In this document: positions 39,022-50,678 of the stretch, piece after piece
Layout of the letters: the number at the start of each line of letters is the position of its first letter
Numbering within the stretch: position 1 is the first letter of the stretch
Source of the DNA: JARRNE01 sp963824085
GTDB taxonomy: Bacteria; Pseudomonadota; Gammaproteobacteria; Chromatiales; Chromatiaceae
Direction: 5' to 3'
Assembly: GCA_963824085.1 (NCBI GenBank)
Contig: CAWGNT010000002.1
Coordinates: forward strand, 1-64,000
Length of the DNA: 64,000 nucleotides
Translations under genes and position numbers: made by a program
Notes under the pieces: generated by a model
What the model saw: the letters and a program-made list of their open reading frames with translations, nothing else
Databases searched by the model: none
Told to the model about the DNA's origin: nothing

Positions 39022-40502
39022 ACGGCACCGAGCGCCGCGACCTCGACCCTGCGGAGCTCCCCGACGCCTGCCGCGGACTGCTGGCCGCGGGCGGGCGCAT
39101 GCAGATGGCGTACGCCTGGTTTCCCGAGGCCGACGCGCCGGAGCTGCGCTATCTCGCCGCGGGAGAGCCGCAGCGGCCGTTCGGGCTCTGGTGCTGCCGG
39201 CCGTCCGCTGGCTCGCTTCCGAGTCTCGCCCAGCTGTCCCCGCTGCTCGGCTGGTACGAGCGCGAGATGACGGACCTATGCGGGCTGAGCTTCGAGGGTC
39301 ACCCGGAGCCCCTGCCGCTCGTGCTCCACGAAGGCGTGCACACGGTGGTGCCGCCGCTCCATCCACGCTACCCGGCCGAGGAGCCCATCGCCTTCGAGCC
39401 GGAGGCATGGCAGTTGCCCGAGGTCCATGGGCGCGACGTGCAGCTGCTGCCGTGGGGACCGGTGCGTGCCGACGTCGTCGAGTCGGCCCAGATGCTGTTC
39501 TTCTACATCGGCGAAGGCATCCTGCACTTCCATCCGCGTCTGTTCTTCAAGCACCGGGGCATGGAGCGGCTCTTCCAAGGGCGCGCGCCCGAGCGAGCGG
39601 TGGTGGTCGCCGAGCGCGTCTCAGGCGTGGGCAGCGTGGCCCACGCGCTCGCCTATTGCCAGGCGTTGGAGGGGGCGGCCGGCTGCAGAGTGCCGGCACG
39701 CGCACGGTGGCTGCGCGGGCTGCTCGCAGAGCTCGAGCGGCTGTACAACCATCTGCACTACCTCGGTCACCTTTGTCACACCACCACGCTGAAGGTCGGC
39801 GAGGCGGAAGGCAAGCTGCTCGAGGAGCGCGCGAAGCAGATCAACGGCCGGCTCACGGGCAGCCGCTTGCTGCGCAACCTGCTGGTGCCAGGGGGCCTGC
39901 GGCGCGAACTGGATACCGATGGTCTCGATGACGCGCTCGCGAGCCTGCGCGGCGAGGTGGGGCGTTATACCGCACGTCTCGAGCGTACCGACAGCCATCG
40001 CGACCGGCTCATCACGACCGGGGTGTTGAGCCGTGAGGCGGCCCGTGATCAGGGTGCAACCGGCCCCGTCGAACGTGCCTCGGGGCTCGATCGCGACCTC
40101 CGCCGCGACCACCCGTATGCCGGATACGAGGAGCTGCCGCCGGTGGTGGTCGTGCGGACGGCCGGTGACGCCTATGCGCGGATGCAGGTACGCATCGGCG
40201 AGATCGAGGCGAGCCTCGACTGGCTCCGGGAGGCGGTGCTGCGCATTCCGCAGGGGAGCGTGCGCACCGCGTGCGAGGTGCCTCCAGGTGCCGAGGGACT
40301 CGGCTGGAGCGAGTCCCCGCGCGGCACGCTGTACTACGCGGTGCACATGGACAAGCACGGGCGTCTCGCTCGGGTCAAGATCAAGTCTCCGTCCTTCTCC
40401 AACTGGCGCGTGTTTCCGTTCACCGTGCACGACAGCAACATGATGGACTACGCGATCAACGAGGCGAGCTTTGGTTTGACCATCGCCGGCTGCGATCGCT
40501 GA
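39018..40502 (+). CDS. hyfG: HyfG-like large subunit (NuoC-NuoD fusion) without Ni-Fe ligands
   Basis: A 494-residue fusion of a NuoC-like domain (about residues 15-125, GWYEREMTDLCGLSFEGHPE) and a NuoD/hydrogenase-large-subunit domain. Group 4 [NiFe] hydrogenases have ERICGIC-type and C-terminal DPCxSC motifs. Here the first is ERVSGVGS (residues 199-206; Ser202 and Gly205 replace both cysteines), and the C-terminus ends SFGLTIAGCDR without a CxxC. Nickel cannot be bound in the usual way, so this is the catalytic-core subunit of an Ehr (hydrogenase-related) complex and not an active hydrogenase. It overlaps hyfF by 4 bp. Confidence 0.93.
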   Translation: MNGTERRDLDPAELPDACRGLLAAGGRMQMAYAWFPEADAPELRYLAAGEPQRPFGLWCCRPSAGSLPSLAQLSPLLGWYEREMTDLCGLSFEGHPEPLPLVLHEGVHTVVPPLHPRYPAEEPIAFEPEAWQLPEVHGRDVQLLPWGPVRADVVESAQMLFFYIGEGILHFHPRLFFKHRGMERLFQGRAPERAVVVAERVSGVGSVAHALAYCQALEGAAGCRVPARARWLRGLLAELERLYNHLHYLGHLCHTTTLKVGEAEGKLLEERAKQINGRLTGSRLLRNLLVPGGLRRELDTDGLDDALASLRGEVGRYTARLERTDSHRDRLITTGVLSREAARDQGATGPVERASGLDRDLRRDHPYAGYEELPPVVVVRTAGDAYARMQVRIGEIEASLDWLREAVLRIPQGSVRTACEVPPGAEGLGWSESPRGTLYYAVHMDKHGRLARVKIKSPSFSNWRVFPFTVHDSNMMDYAINEASFGLTIAGCDR

Positions 40503-40512
40503 CGGAGGCGCG

Positions 40513-41310
40513 ATGCCGCTCTGGACCTTTTTCGGACTCCGCCAAGGCAAAGCGACCACCGGGTGGCCGCTGCGCGACGGTGATCATGGACAGTCGGGCG
40601 TGCTCGGCATGCCCCGGCTCGACCCCTCACGCTGTAACGAGGGTTGCCGCGAGTGTGCGCTCGTCTGCCCGACGCAGGCCATTCGGACGGAGGACGGTAC
40701 TCGGCTCGATCTGGACTACGGACGCTGTATCGTGTGTCAGCTCTGCACGGAGGCCTGTCCGACCGGGGCGCTGACGCCCTCGACCGACTGGGCGTTCGGC
40801 GTGAGTCGGCGTGAGGACTTGGTGTGGGCGGACACGGCGGCGTCCGAGCCCGAGCGGCGCCTTCAGGCGGGCATCCGCAGGGTCTTCGGCCGCAGTCTAC
40901 ATGTGCGCCACCTGGATGCGGGATCGTGCAACGGCTGCGAGTCGGAGCTGCGTGCGCTCAATAACCCGTTCTACAACCTGCACCGACTCGGCGTCTTCTT
41001 TACTCCCTCGCCGCGTTTCGCCGATCTGCTACTCGTCACCGGGCCCGTGACGTACGCCATGCGCGGTCCGCTGCGGGCCGCGTATGAGGCGATGCCGGAG
41101 CCGCGCTGGGTCATGGCGAGCGGCACCTGCGCCGTGTCGGGCGGGGTTGCGGGCGGGGGCTATGCCGCAGGGTGCGGACTCGAAGGGGTTGCGCCGGTGG
41201 ACCTGTATCTGCCCGGCTGCCCGCCGAATCCGGCGGCGGTCATCGAGGCCCTGCTGATGCTGCTCGAGCGCATGCCCCAGCGTGTGCTCGGAGGCCGCCT
41301 CCTTGTCTGA
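40513..41310 (+). CDS. Fused ferredoxin-like (HyfH) and NuoB-like (HyfI) electron-transfer subunit
   Basis: A 265-residue protein joining two subunits that are separate in E. coli hydrogenase-4. The N-terminal third has two [4Fe-4S] motifs (Cys41, 45, 48, 52 and Cys72, 75, 78, 82); the first has an unusual C-x3-C spacing. The C-terminal part is a NuoB-like small subunit with all four cluster ligands: Cys139/Cys142 (CNGCE), Cys206 (GTCAVSGG) and Cys236 (PGCPPNP). The electron path to the core cluster is therefore intact although the large subunit lacks nickel-iron. ATG 40513 has GGAGG 5 nt upstream. Confidence 0.93.
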   Translation: MPLWTFFGLRQGKATTGWPLRDGDHGQSGVLGMPRLDPSRCNEGCRECALVCPTQAIRTEDGTRLDLDYGRCIVCQLCTEACPTGALTPSTDWAFGVSRREDLVWADTAASEPERRLQAGIRRVFGRSLHVRHLDAGSCNGCESELRALNNPFYNLHRLGVFFTPSPRFADLLLVTGPVTYAMRGPLRAAYEAMPEPRWVMASGTCAVSGGVAGGGYAAGCGLEGVAPVDLYLPGCPPNPAAVIEALLMLLERMPQRVLGGRLLV

Positions 41311-43309
41311 GCTGCTCGCCCTTGTGCCCGATCTCCTTGCTGCCGCCGCTGCGCTCTGGGGGATTGCGGTGGCGGTGGGTATAAGCGGGCGTATGTCTGC
41401 GCTGGCGCGCGGCCTCCTGGTAGCTGGCGGCATCCTCGCTCTCGTAGCGGCGGCGGCGAGCCTGCCGGCGGGGGCCGAGACCGTCCAGTGGCCGTTCGCG
41501 CTAGCCGGCGAGCCGGTCCGCTTCGCGGTGTCACCGCAGGCCCTGTGGCTCCTGTGCTTTGGGCTCGCGCCGGCAATACTGGCTTGCGCCCTCGGTCCGC
41601 CGGCTGCGCGGCACCGCGGCGTCTGGGTCGCCGGGGCGGGCCTGAGCCTCCTCGGAGCGCTTGGCGTGTTCGGTCTGCAGGACGGGCTGTCGTTCTTGAT
41701 CGCATGGGAGGCCATGAGTCTGGGCGGGGCGATGATGGTGCTGAGCGACGACCGCGGCGGGAGTGCGGGCCGGCCGGTGCTCTTCATGCTCGCACTGCTC
41801 GAGACCGGCACGATCGCGCTCGTCGTCGCGGTCGTCGTGCTGGGCACCGCGGCGGGCAGTCTCGCGATCCCGGGTTTCGGCGAGGGCGCTGTACGGCTGA
41901 GCGAGGCCGCACGTCTGGGAGTTGCCGCGCTCCTGGTGATCGGCTTCGGTGCCAAGCTCGGCTTGCTGCCGTTCTACGAGTGGTTTCCCGGTGCGTACGG
42001 GGCGGCGAGCGGCGCGACCGGGGCGGTAATGTCGGGCATCACACTCAACGCCGCCTTCTTCGCCCTGAGCCGCGGGCTCCTGCACTGGATTCCGGCCGGT
42101 GCGGGCAATGCGCCCTTGGTGCTCGGCGTCGCCTTGGTTGCACTCGGCGTGCTGTCGGCGATCCTTACCATCCTGTACGCATTTCAGCAGGAGGACTGGC
42201 GCGGGCTGCTGAGCTTCTCCTCTGCCGAGAACGCTGCGGTGGCGGTGACCATGATCGGCGTTTGCCTGGTCTTTCGGGCATCGGGGCTCGCTGCGCTCGC
42301 GGGGCTGGCCTGGACAGTGGCGTTGCTGCATCTCGCCGCACACGCACTCGCAAAGGGGGCGCTGTTTCTCGCTGCCGACGGGGCTTTTCGCGCCGTAGAC
42401 AGCTATGCGCTTGTACAGAACGGGCTGCTGCGCACGAACGGCGCGGGCTACGGCCTTGGGGCGCTGTTTGCCGCCATGAGTCTCGCGGCCTTGCCGCCGC
42501 AGGCCGGGTTCGTGAGCGAGTGGTTCGTGTTCCAGACCGTTTTTCAGGGTTTCCACCTGCCCGGGCTCGCCGGGCGCCTGACGCTCGCGCTCGCCGGTGC
42601 CGGTTTGGCGCTCACGGCGGCGGTGGCGCTGGCGACAATGGTCAAGGTGCTTGGCGTCGGTCTGCTCGGGGCGCCGCACAGTCGCGGCGGCACGGTCTCG
42701 CCGCCAACCCGCGGCGCCGTCGCGCTGCTCGGTGCGGCGGTGCTTGCGCTCGCCGTCGGGATGCCGCTGTGGCTCCCCGCGCTTGGACCAGCCGTACAGC
42801 GTGAGCTCGGCGTCGACGTTGCGGGCGCGATGGTGAGTGGTTGGCTGCTGGTGCCCCTCAGCGCGAAGTTCGCGTTCACTTCGCCGTCGTTGCTCGTCAT
42901 CGTGGTGCCTTTGCTGGCGCTGCTGCCGCTCGGGCTGCTGCTCGTCTCGGGCGGCGCTCGCCCGCGGCGGGCGGCGGTGTGGTATGGGGGCATGCGGGAG
43001 CAGCCGGAGCGTGTCGCCACGACGGCGCTTGCCTTCTCGAACGCGCTCCGGACCTTCTACAGCTTCGTCTACCGTCCGACGGTCGACACCGCACGCGAGC
43101 ACGAAGGGCTTCCCTACTTTGTGCGCCGGCTGCGGTTCCGGCATGACGTCGCGCCGATTTTCGGACCCTACCTGTTCGCACCGCTCGAACGGTTGCTCTG
43201 GGCTATGGCCGGGCGGCTGCGGCTGCTGCAGTCAGGCGACCTCAATTTCTATGTTGCGGTACTTGGACTGCTGATGGTGGTCATCCTCGGCGCTACGCTG
43301 TGGTCGTAG
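41303..43309 (+). CDS. hyfB: HyfB-like antiporter-type subunit (NuoL family)
   Basis: A 668-residue antiporter-like subunit with about sixteen helices and a HyfB/HycC-type C-terminal extension (from about residue 565, AVWYGGMREQPERVATTALAFSN). The pump residues are present: Glu in SFLIAWEAMSLGGAMMVL, Lys in FGAKLGLLPFYEWFPGAYG, and AHALAKGALFLAA. I start it at TTG 41303 because GGAGG lies 8 nt upstream; GTG 41282 would extend it by seven residues and deepen the overlap with the previous gene. It is the last gene of the operon; a MITE-like repeat follows. Confidence 0.92.
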   Translation: MSELLALVPDLLAAAAALWGIAVAVGISGRMSALARGLLVAGGILALVAAAASLPAGAETVQWPFALAGEPVRFAVSPQALWLLCFGLAPAILACALGPPAARHRGVWVAGAGLSLLGALGVFGLQDGLSFLIAWEAMSLGGAMMVLSDDRGGSAGRPVLFMLALLETGTIALVVAVVVLGTAAGSLAIPGFGEGAVRLSEAARLGVAALLVIGFGAKLGLLPFYEWFPGAYGAASGATGAVMSGITLNAAFFALSRGLLHWIPAGAGNAPLVLGVALVALGVLSAILTILYAFQQEDWRGLLSFSSAENAAVAVTMIGVCLVFRASGLAALAGLAWTVALLHLAAHALAKGALFLAADGAFRAVDSYALVQNGLLRTNGAGYGLGALFAAMSLAALPPQAGFVSEWFVFQTVFQGFHLPGLAGRLTLALAGAGLALTAAVALATMVKVLGVGLLGAPHSRGGTVSPPTRGAVALLGAAVLALAVGMPLWLPALGPAVQRELGVDVAGAMVSGWLLVPLSAKFAFTSPSLLVIVVPLLALLPLGLLLVSGGARPRRAAVWYGGMREQPERVATTALAFSNALRTFYSFVYRPTVDTAREHEGLPYFVRRLRFRHDVAPIFGPYLFAPLERLLWAMAGRLRLLQSGDLNFYVAVLGLLMVVILGATLWS

Positions 43310-43327
43310 CGCGGGGAACACGGAGGA

Positions 43328-43492
43328 TATACCGTTCTCATCTGAGTTTTTCGGGGCCGGGTTGCACCCTCCGGGGGACGGCGTGAATACATCCCTGTAG
43401 CCTTGACGGCAGCCTCCTTGCTGCCGACACCCCCGGAAGGTGCAACGCGGCCCCTACGGCGGCGAAGCGAAAAGTGACGTGAGCTGCGTATA
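43328..43492 (+). repeat. MITE-like palindromic element, copy 4
   Basis: A 165-bp element, TATAC at 43328 and GTATA at 43488, near-identical to copy 1 over the central 108 bp (only scattered differences). It lies between the convergent hyfB-like and metH genes, where it could act as a bidirectional transcript end. Confidence 0.9.
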
Positions 43493-43569
43493 GGGGGCGG
43501 TTCGACCGGTATGCATCCCCCCGGCTTTTATATTAAGACCTTCCGGCTTCGCGCTTGCGCCTATCCGGC

Positions 43570-47259
<3,690 letters not shown>

Positions 47260-47569
47260 GTGTAAAGCCTTGGTTTGGGAGACAGGTCGGCCGCGCCCGG
47301 CCGCAGCCCGGAGTCGAGTGTGTGATTATAGCGTCACGCGCCAAGGGCTCACGTCGTGGGATAAGGCAATGGCCGTGCACTAGGACGGGGCGTGCTCTCC
47401 CATATATGATGCATAGTGCACCGGCGCGAACGCGCAGCAGACCGCTAGAGAACGGGGGACCGCTGACGCGCAGCAGCCTGAAACGCTCCAATGTTGGTCG
47501 ACGCCGGGCGATTCTCGGGCACATATGGGCCAGGAGGGTAACCGTGTGTATCCGCCGAGGAGGAGAGCG
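47260..47569. other. Intergenic region between metH and a small conserved-looking gene
   Basis: 310 bp between divergent genes. It contains the metH -10 box TATAAT on the minus strand (47325-47330) and a GATGCATAGTGCAC stretch near 47407. I see no RNA gene or repeat family member. Confidence 0.5.
47325..47330 (-). promoter_or_regulatory. metH -10 box
   Basis: A perfect TATAAT read on the minus strand, 66 bp before the metH start codon. No matching -35 hexamer is found at 16-18 nt, so it may depend on an activator. Confidence 0.45.
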
Positions 47570-47794
47570 ATGACCGAACGACTGATGGTGCTGCCAAGCA
47601 AGGACGTAGGCCGGATCCGGTTGGTGACGGTCCCGGATGACATGTCGCCCCATGAGGCTTATCGCCATGTAACGGCGCTGATCGCCGAGGTCGAGCGGAC
47701 GGACGACGACCACTGGGTGGAGGACGCTCTGGATCTGCTTGAGGATCACGGGTTCGAGAGCGTCGACTTCGTGCTGGGTCCGCCCCTCGATTGA
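47570..47794 (+). CDS. Small acidic protein of unknown function upstream of rlmH
   Basis: A 74-residue acidic protein starting at ATG 47570 with GAGGAGAG 3-8 nt upstream. Features that can be seen are an N-terminal strand LMVLPSKDVGRIRLVTVP, a helix (SPHEAYRHVTALIAEVERT) and an Asp/Glu-rich C-terminal half (DDDHWVEDALDLLEDHG). I do not recognise the family. In many proteobacteria rsfS precedes rlmH, but this protein does not resemble RsfS. The rlmH start lies 10 nt after its stop, so the two are probably co-translated. Confidence 0.75.
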   Translation: MTERLMVLPSKDVGRIRLVTVPDDMSPHEAYRHVTALIAEVERTDDDHWVEDALDLLEDHGFESVDFVLGPPLD

Positions 47795-47804
47795 TCCCGG
47801 CGGG

Positions 47805-48275
47805 GTGCGAGTCTACTTGTTGAGCGTCGGCCGGCGGATGCCCGACTGGATCGAAGCGGGTTACCAGGAGTACGCCAAACGGCTGCCGCCGGAATGCGGC
47901 CTCCATCTAGTCGAGATCGAGCCGGGGCGCCGCGGGAAGCGCGGTACACCAGCGCTGGCCCGCCGCGACGAAGGTGAGCGCTTACTTGCGGCCGTCCCCA
48001 AGGAAGCTCGCGTCATTGCCCTCGACGTGCGGGGACGCGGGTGGAGCAGCGAGCAGCTGGCGCGCGAGCTGGCCGCCTGGATGGCGAACGGCCGTGACCT
48101 GGCGCTGGTCGTCGGGGGGCCCGACGGACTCGCCGATGCCTGCCTCGCGCGCGCCGAGACGTTATGGTCGCTGTCACCGCTCACGTTCCCGCACCCCCTG
48201 GTGCGGGTCATGGTAGCGGAGCAGCTCTATCGGGCCTGGAGCATCCTCAAGGGCCACCCCTATCACCGGGGGTGA
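47805..48275 (+). CDS. rlmH: 23S rRNA pseudouridine-1915 N3-methyltransferase RlmH
   Basis: A 156-residue SPOUT methyltransferase. Its segments track E. coli RlmH throughout: VGRRMPDWIEAGYQEYAKRL, IGGPEG-like VGGPDGLAD, WSLSPLTFPHPLVRVMVAEQ, and the C-terminal HPYHRG. It methylates pseudouridine 1915 of assembled 70S ribosomes. GTG 47805 gives the family-length protein; no ATG fits. It lies in a run with maf, rng and yhdP. Confidence 0.97.
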   Translation: MRVYLLSVGRRMPDWIEAGYQEYAKRLPPECGLHLVEIEPGRRGKRGTPALARRDEGERLLAAVPKEARVIALDVRGRGWSSEQLARELAAWMANGRDLALVVGGPDGLADACLARAETLWSLSPLTFPHPLVRVMVAEQLYRAWSILKGHPYHRG

Positions 48276-48395
48276 CGTATGGGCCCCGGTAGCAGCTGGT
48301 TAACGCAGCGGCGCTCAGGTCGACTCAGCCCCTGGAGGGTGCTCGGCCCGAGACGCCACATCGGTGCCCGTAAACGCGGTCGGGAGCAATATCAA

Positions 48396-49010
48396 TTGGC
48401 GAATCCGGAGGTCTTGTTGTCATCCAATTCTTCGCGGCGGCGTGAGCTGCTTGCTCAGATCGGAGTGCGCTTCGGCGTCATCGCCGTTGAGCTCGACGAG
48501 GCGCCGCTCTCCGGTGAGGGGCCGGATGACTACGTGTTGCGCGTGGCGATGGACAAGGCTCGCGCCGGTCGGGCAATCACCGCGGGAAGGCCGGGCCTAC
48601 CCGTGTTGGCTGCGGACACCGCGGTTGTCGTGGATGGCCGTATCCTCGGTAAGCCCCGGGATCGCGAGGAGGGCGCCGCCATGATACGTCTCCTCTCGGG
48701 GCGGACCCACACAGTTCTGAGCTGCGTTGCCCTGGTTGGCGAGCTGGAGCGGCAGGCCCTCAGCAGGAGTGAGGTCAGCTTTCGGGAGGTCCATCCGGCC
48801 GAGGTGAGCGCCTATTGGGACACGGGTGAGCCTGTGGACAAGGCCGGCGGCTACGCCATCCAGGGCTTGGGTGCCGTCTTTGTCGAACGGCTGCAAGGCA
48901 GCTACTCCGGCGTGATGGGGCTGCCGTTGTTCGAGACGGCGCACCTCCTCGCCGGTGCGGGTATTCATGTCCTGGCCCACAGGGCCGGATTGAGGGAAGC
49001 CAGAGCGTGA
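48396..49010 (+). CDS. maf: Maf-like nucleoside triphosphate pyrophosphatase
   Basis: A 204-residue Maf/YhdE-type dTTP/UTP pyrophosphatase. It has the SSNSSRRRELLAQIGVRF start motif, the catalytic segment LAADTAVVVDGRILGKPRD, and DTGEPVDKAGGYAIQGLGA. It removes non-canonical or excess nucleotides. I choose TTG 48396 (GGGAG 9 nt upstream), which gives the usual few residues before the motif; TTG 48417 behind GGAGG is an alternative, and ATG 48279 adds an unconserved 39-residue leader. Its stop overlaps the rng GTG start. Confidence 0.92.
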   Translation: MANPEVLLSSNSSRRRELLAQIGVRFGVIAVELDEAPLSGEGPDDYVLRVAMDKARAGRAITAGRPGLPVLAADTAVVVDGRILGKPRDREEGAAMIRLLSGRTHTVLSCVALVGELERQALSRSEVSFREVHPAEVSAYWDTGEPVDKAGGYAIQGLGAVFVERLQGSYSGVMGLPLFETAHLLAGAGIHVLAHRAGLREARA

Positions 49011-50461
49011 GCGAAGAGATCCTCGTCAATGTGACTCCGCCCGAAACCCGGGTCGCCGTTGTGGAAAGCGGCGTGGTGCAGGAGATCATCATCGAGCGGG
49101 CGGACCGCTGCGGTCTGGTGGGAAACATCTACAAGGGGAGGATCTGCCGCGTCCTCCCCGGGATGCAGGCCGCGTTCGTGGACATCGGACTCGACCGCGC
49201 CGCCTTCCTGCACACCTCGGACATCGTGTGCCATGAGGGAGAGCCCCGCGGCGACTCCATCCACGAGATCGTGCGGGAGGGCGATACCCTGATCGTTCAG
49301 GTGGTGAAGGACCCTCTCGGGACCAAGGGCGCGCGCCTCACGACCAGTATCTCCATCCCCTCACGCTACCTGGTCTTCATGCCGGCGCTCAACAATACGG
49401 GTGTGTCCCAGAAGATCGAGGACGAGGGCGAGCGCAAGCGGCTGCGCGATGTCCTGCATCGGTTCGTCGAGGAGCGGGCCGGCGAAGGGGGCTTCATCGC
49501 CCGCACGGCGGCGGAGAGCATCAACGACGATGCGTTGATCAAGGACATGGATTTCCTGGTGAAGCTCTGGCGCGGCATCAAGGAGCGTTGTCAACACGCG
49601 AACGAGATCGGTTTGATCCACGACGACCTGCCGCTCGCCCTGCGGGCGCTGCGGGACTTGGTGGGTCCCGAGGTGGAGCGGGTGCGCATGGACTCGCGGG
49701 TGATGATGGACAGGGCCATCGCCTTCGCAACCAAATACATCCCGGACATCGTCTCACGCATCGAGTACTACCAGGGCGAGCGGCCGCTTTTCGATCTCTA
49801 CGGTGTGGAGGACGAGATCCAGAAGGCTGTGCAGCGCAAGGTCCAGCTCAAGTCCGGGGGGCACCTGGTTATCGACCAGACCGAAGCCATGACCACGATC
49901 GATGTGAATACGGGCGCGTTCGTCGGTCATCGCAATCTCGAGGAGACCATCTTTAAGACCAATCTGGAGGCCGCCCAAGCGATCTGCCGGCACCTGCGCC
50001 TACGCAACCTTGGCGGCATGATCATCATCGACTTCATCGACATGACCGAGGATGAGCACAAGCGTCAGGTCCTGCGCGCCCTCGAGAAGTGCCTCGCCAG
50101 GGATCACGCGAAGACCCAGATCTCCGAGGTCTCCTCCCTCGGGCTGGTGGAGATGACGCGCAAGCGTACCCGTGAATCGCTGGAGCACGTCCTGTGCGAG
50201 CCGTGCCCGTGCTGCGGCGGGCGCGGAACCCTGAAGACCGCCGAAACCACCTGCTACGAGATCTTCCGCGAGATCATGAGGGAGGCTCGCCAGTTCGAGG
50301 TCGAGACGCTCCTGGTTCTGGCCTCTCAAGAGGTCGTGGACCGTCTACTCGACGAGGAGTCGGGACACCTCGCCGAGCTGGAGGAGTTCATCGGGAAGCC
50401 GATCCGGCTGCAGGCGGAGGCGCTCTACACTCAAGAGCAGTATGACGTCGTGCTCATCTAG
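49007..50461 (+). CDS. rng: Ribonuclease G
   Basis: A 484-residue RNase E/G family endoribonuclease. It has an S1-like domain within residues 35-120 (GNIYKGRICRVLPGMQAAFV), catalytic metal Asp residues in TTIDVNTGAFVG and IIIDFIDM, and the Zn-link CPCCGGRG at about residue 400. The C-terminal degradosome arm of RNase E is absent, so it is RNase G, which matures 16S rRNA 5' ends. GTG 49007 overlaps the maf stop, the conserved maf-rng order. Confidence 0.97.
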   Translation: MSEEILVNVTPPETRVAVVESGVVQEIIIERADRCGLVGNIYKGRICRVLPGMQAAFVDIGLDRAAFLHTSDIVCHEGEPRGDSIHEIVREGDTLIVQVVKDPLGTKGARLTTSISIPSRYLVFMPALNNTGVSQKIEDEGERKRLRDVLHRFVEERAGEGGFIARTAAESINDDALIKDMDFLVKLWRGIKERCQHANEIGLIHDDLPLALRALRDLVGPEVERVRMDSRVMMDRAIAFATKYIPDIVSRIEYYQGERPLFDLYGVEDEIQKAVQRKVQLKSGGHLVIDQTEAMTTIDVNTGAFVGHRNLEETIFKTNLEAAQAICRHLRLRNLGGMIIIDFIDMTEDEHKRQVLRALEKCLARDHAKTQISEVSSLGLVEMTRKRTRESLEHVLCEPCPCCGGRGTLKTAETTCYEIFREIMREARQFEVETLLVLASQEVVDRLLDEESGHLAELEEFIGKPIRLQAEALYTQEQYDVVLI

Positions 50462-50678
50462 CGAAACGCCGCGGAAATTCACCTGTGCCGAGTGGCCGAA
50501 AGTCGACCCCGCCGTCCGATGATGCTATGCGCCTATTTGGGCCACGAAGGACACGCGGGAATTCGGTGCAGCAGCGCCGTCTCGGTCATCGCCGTGCCGA
50601 CGATGCCGCGCAGCGGGGATTTCGTCGTCAGGACGGCGCTCTTCCTCGCGCCCGTCGTGGAGGAGCTCCCGTTCCAGG

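Noticed and set aside
37537..39408. 623-codon and similar minus-strand frames under the hyf-like operon (also 41531-43144).
   Set aside because: They are antisense shadows of G+C-rich membrane-protein genes with no conserved motifs.
47260..47350. Possible SAH or cobalamin riboswitch in the metH leader.
   Set aside because: The 66-bp leader after the TATAAT box is too short for a cobalamin riboswitch and lacks the SAH aptamer core sequence.
50462..50678. Possible small gene between rng and yhdP.
   Set aside because: Plus-strand frames here overlap yhdP in another phase and show no conserved pattern or good ribosome-binding site.
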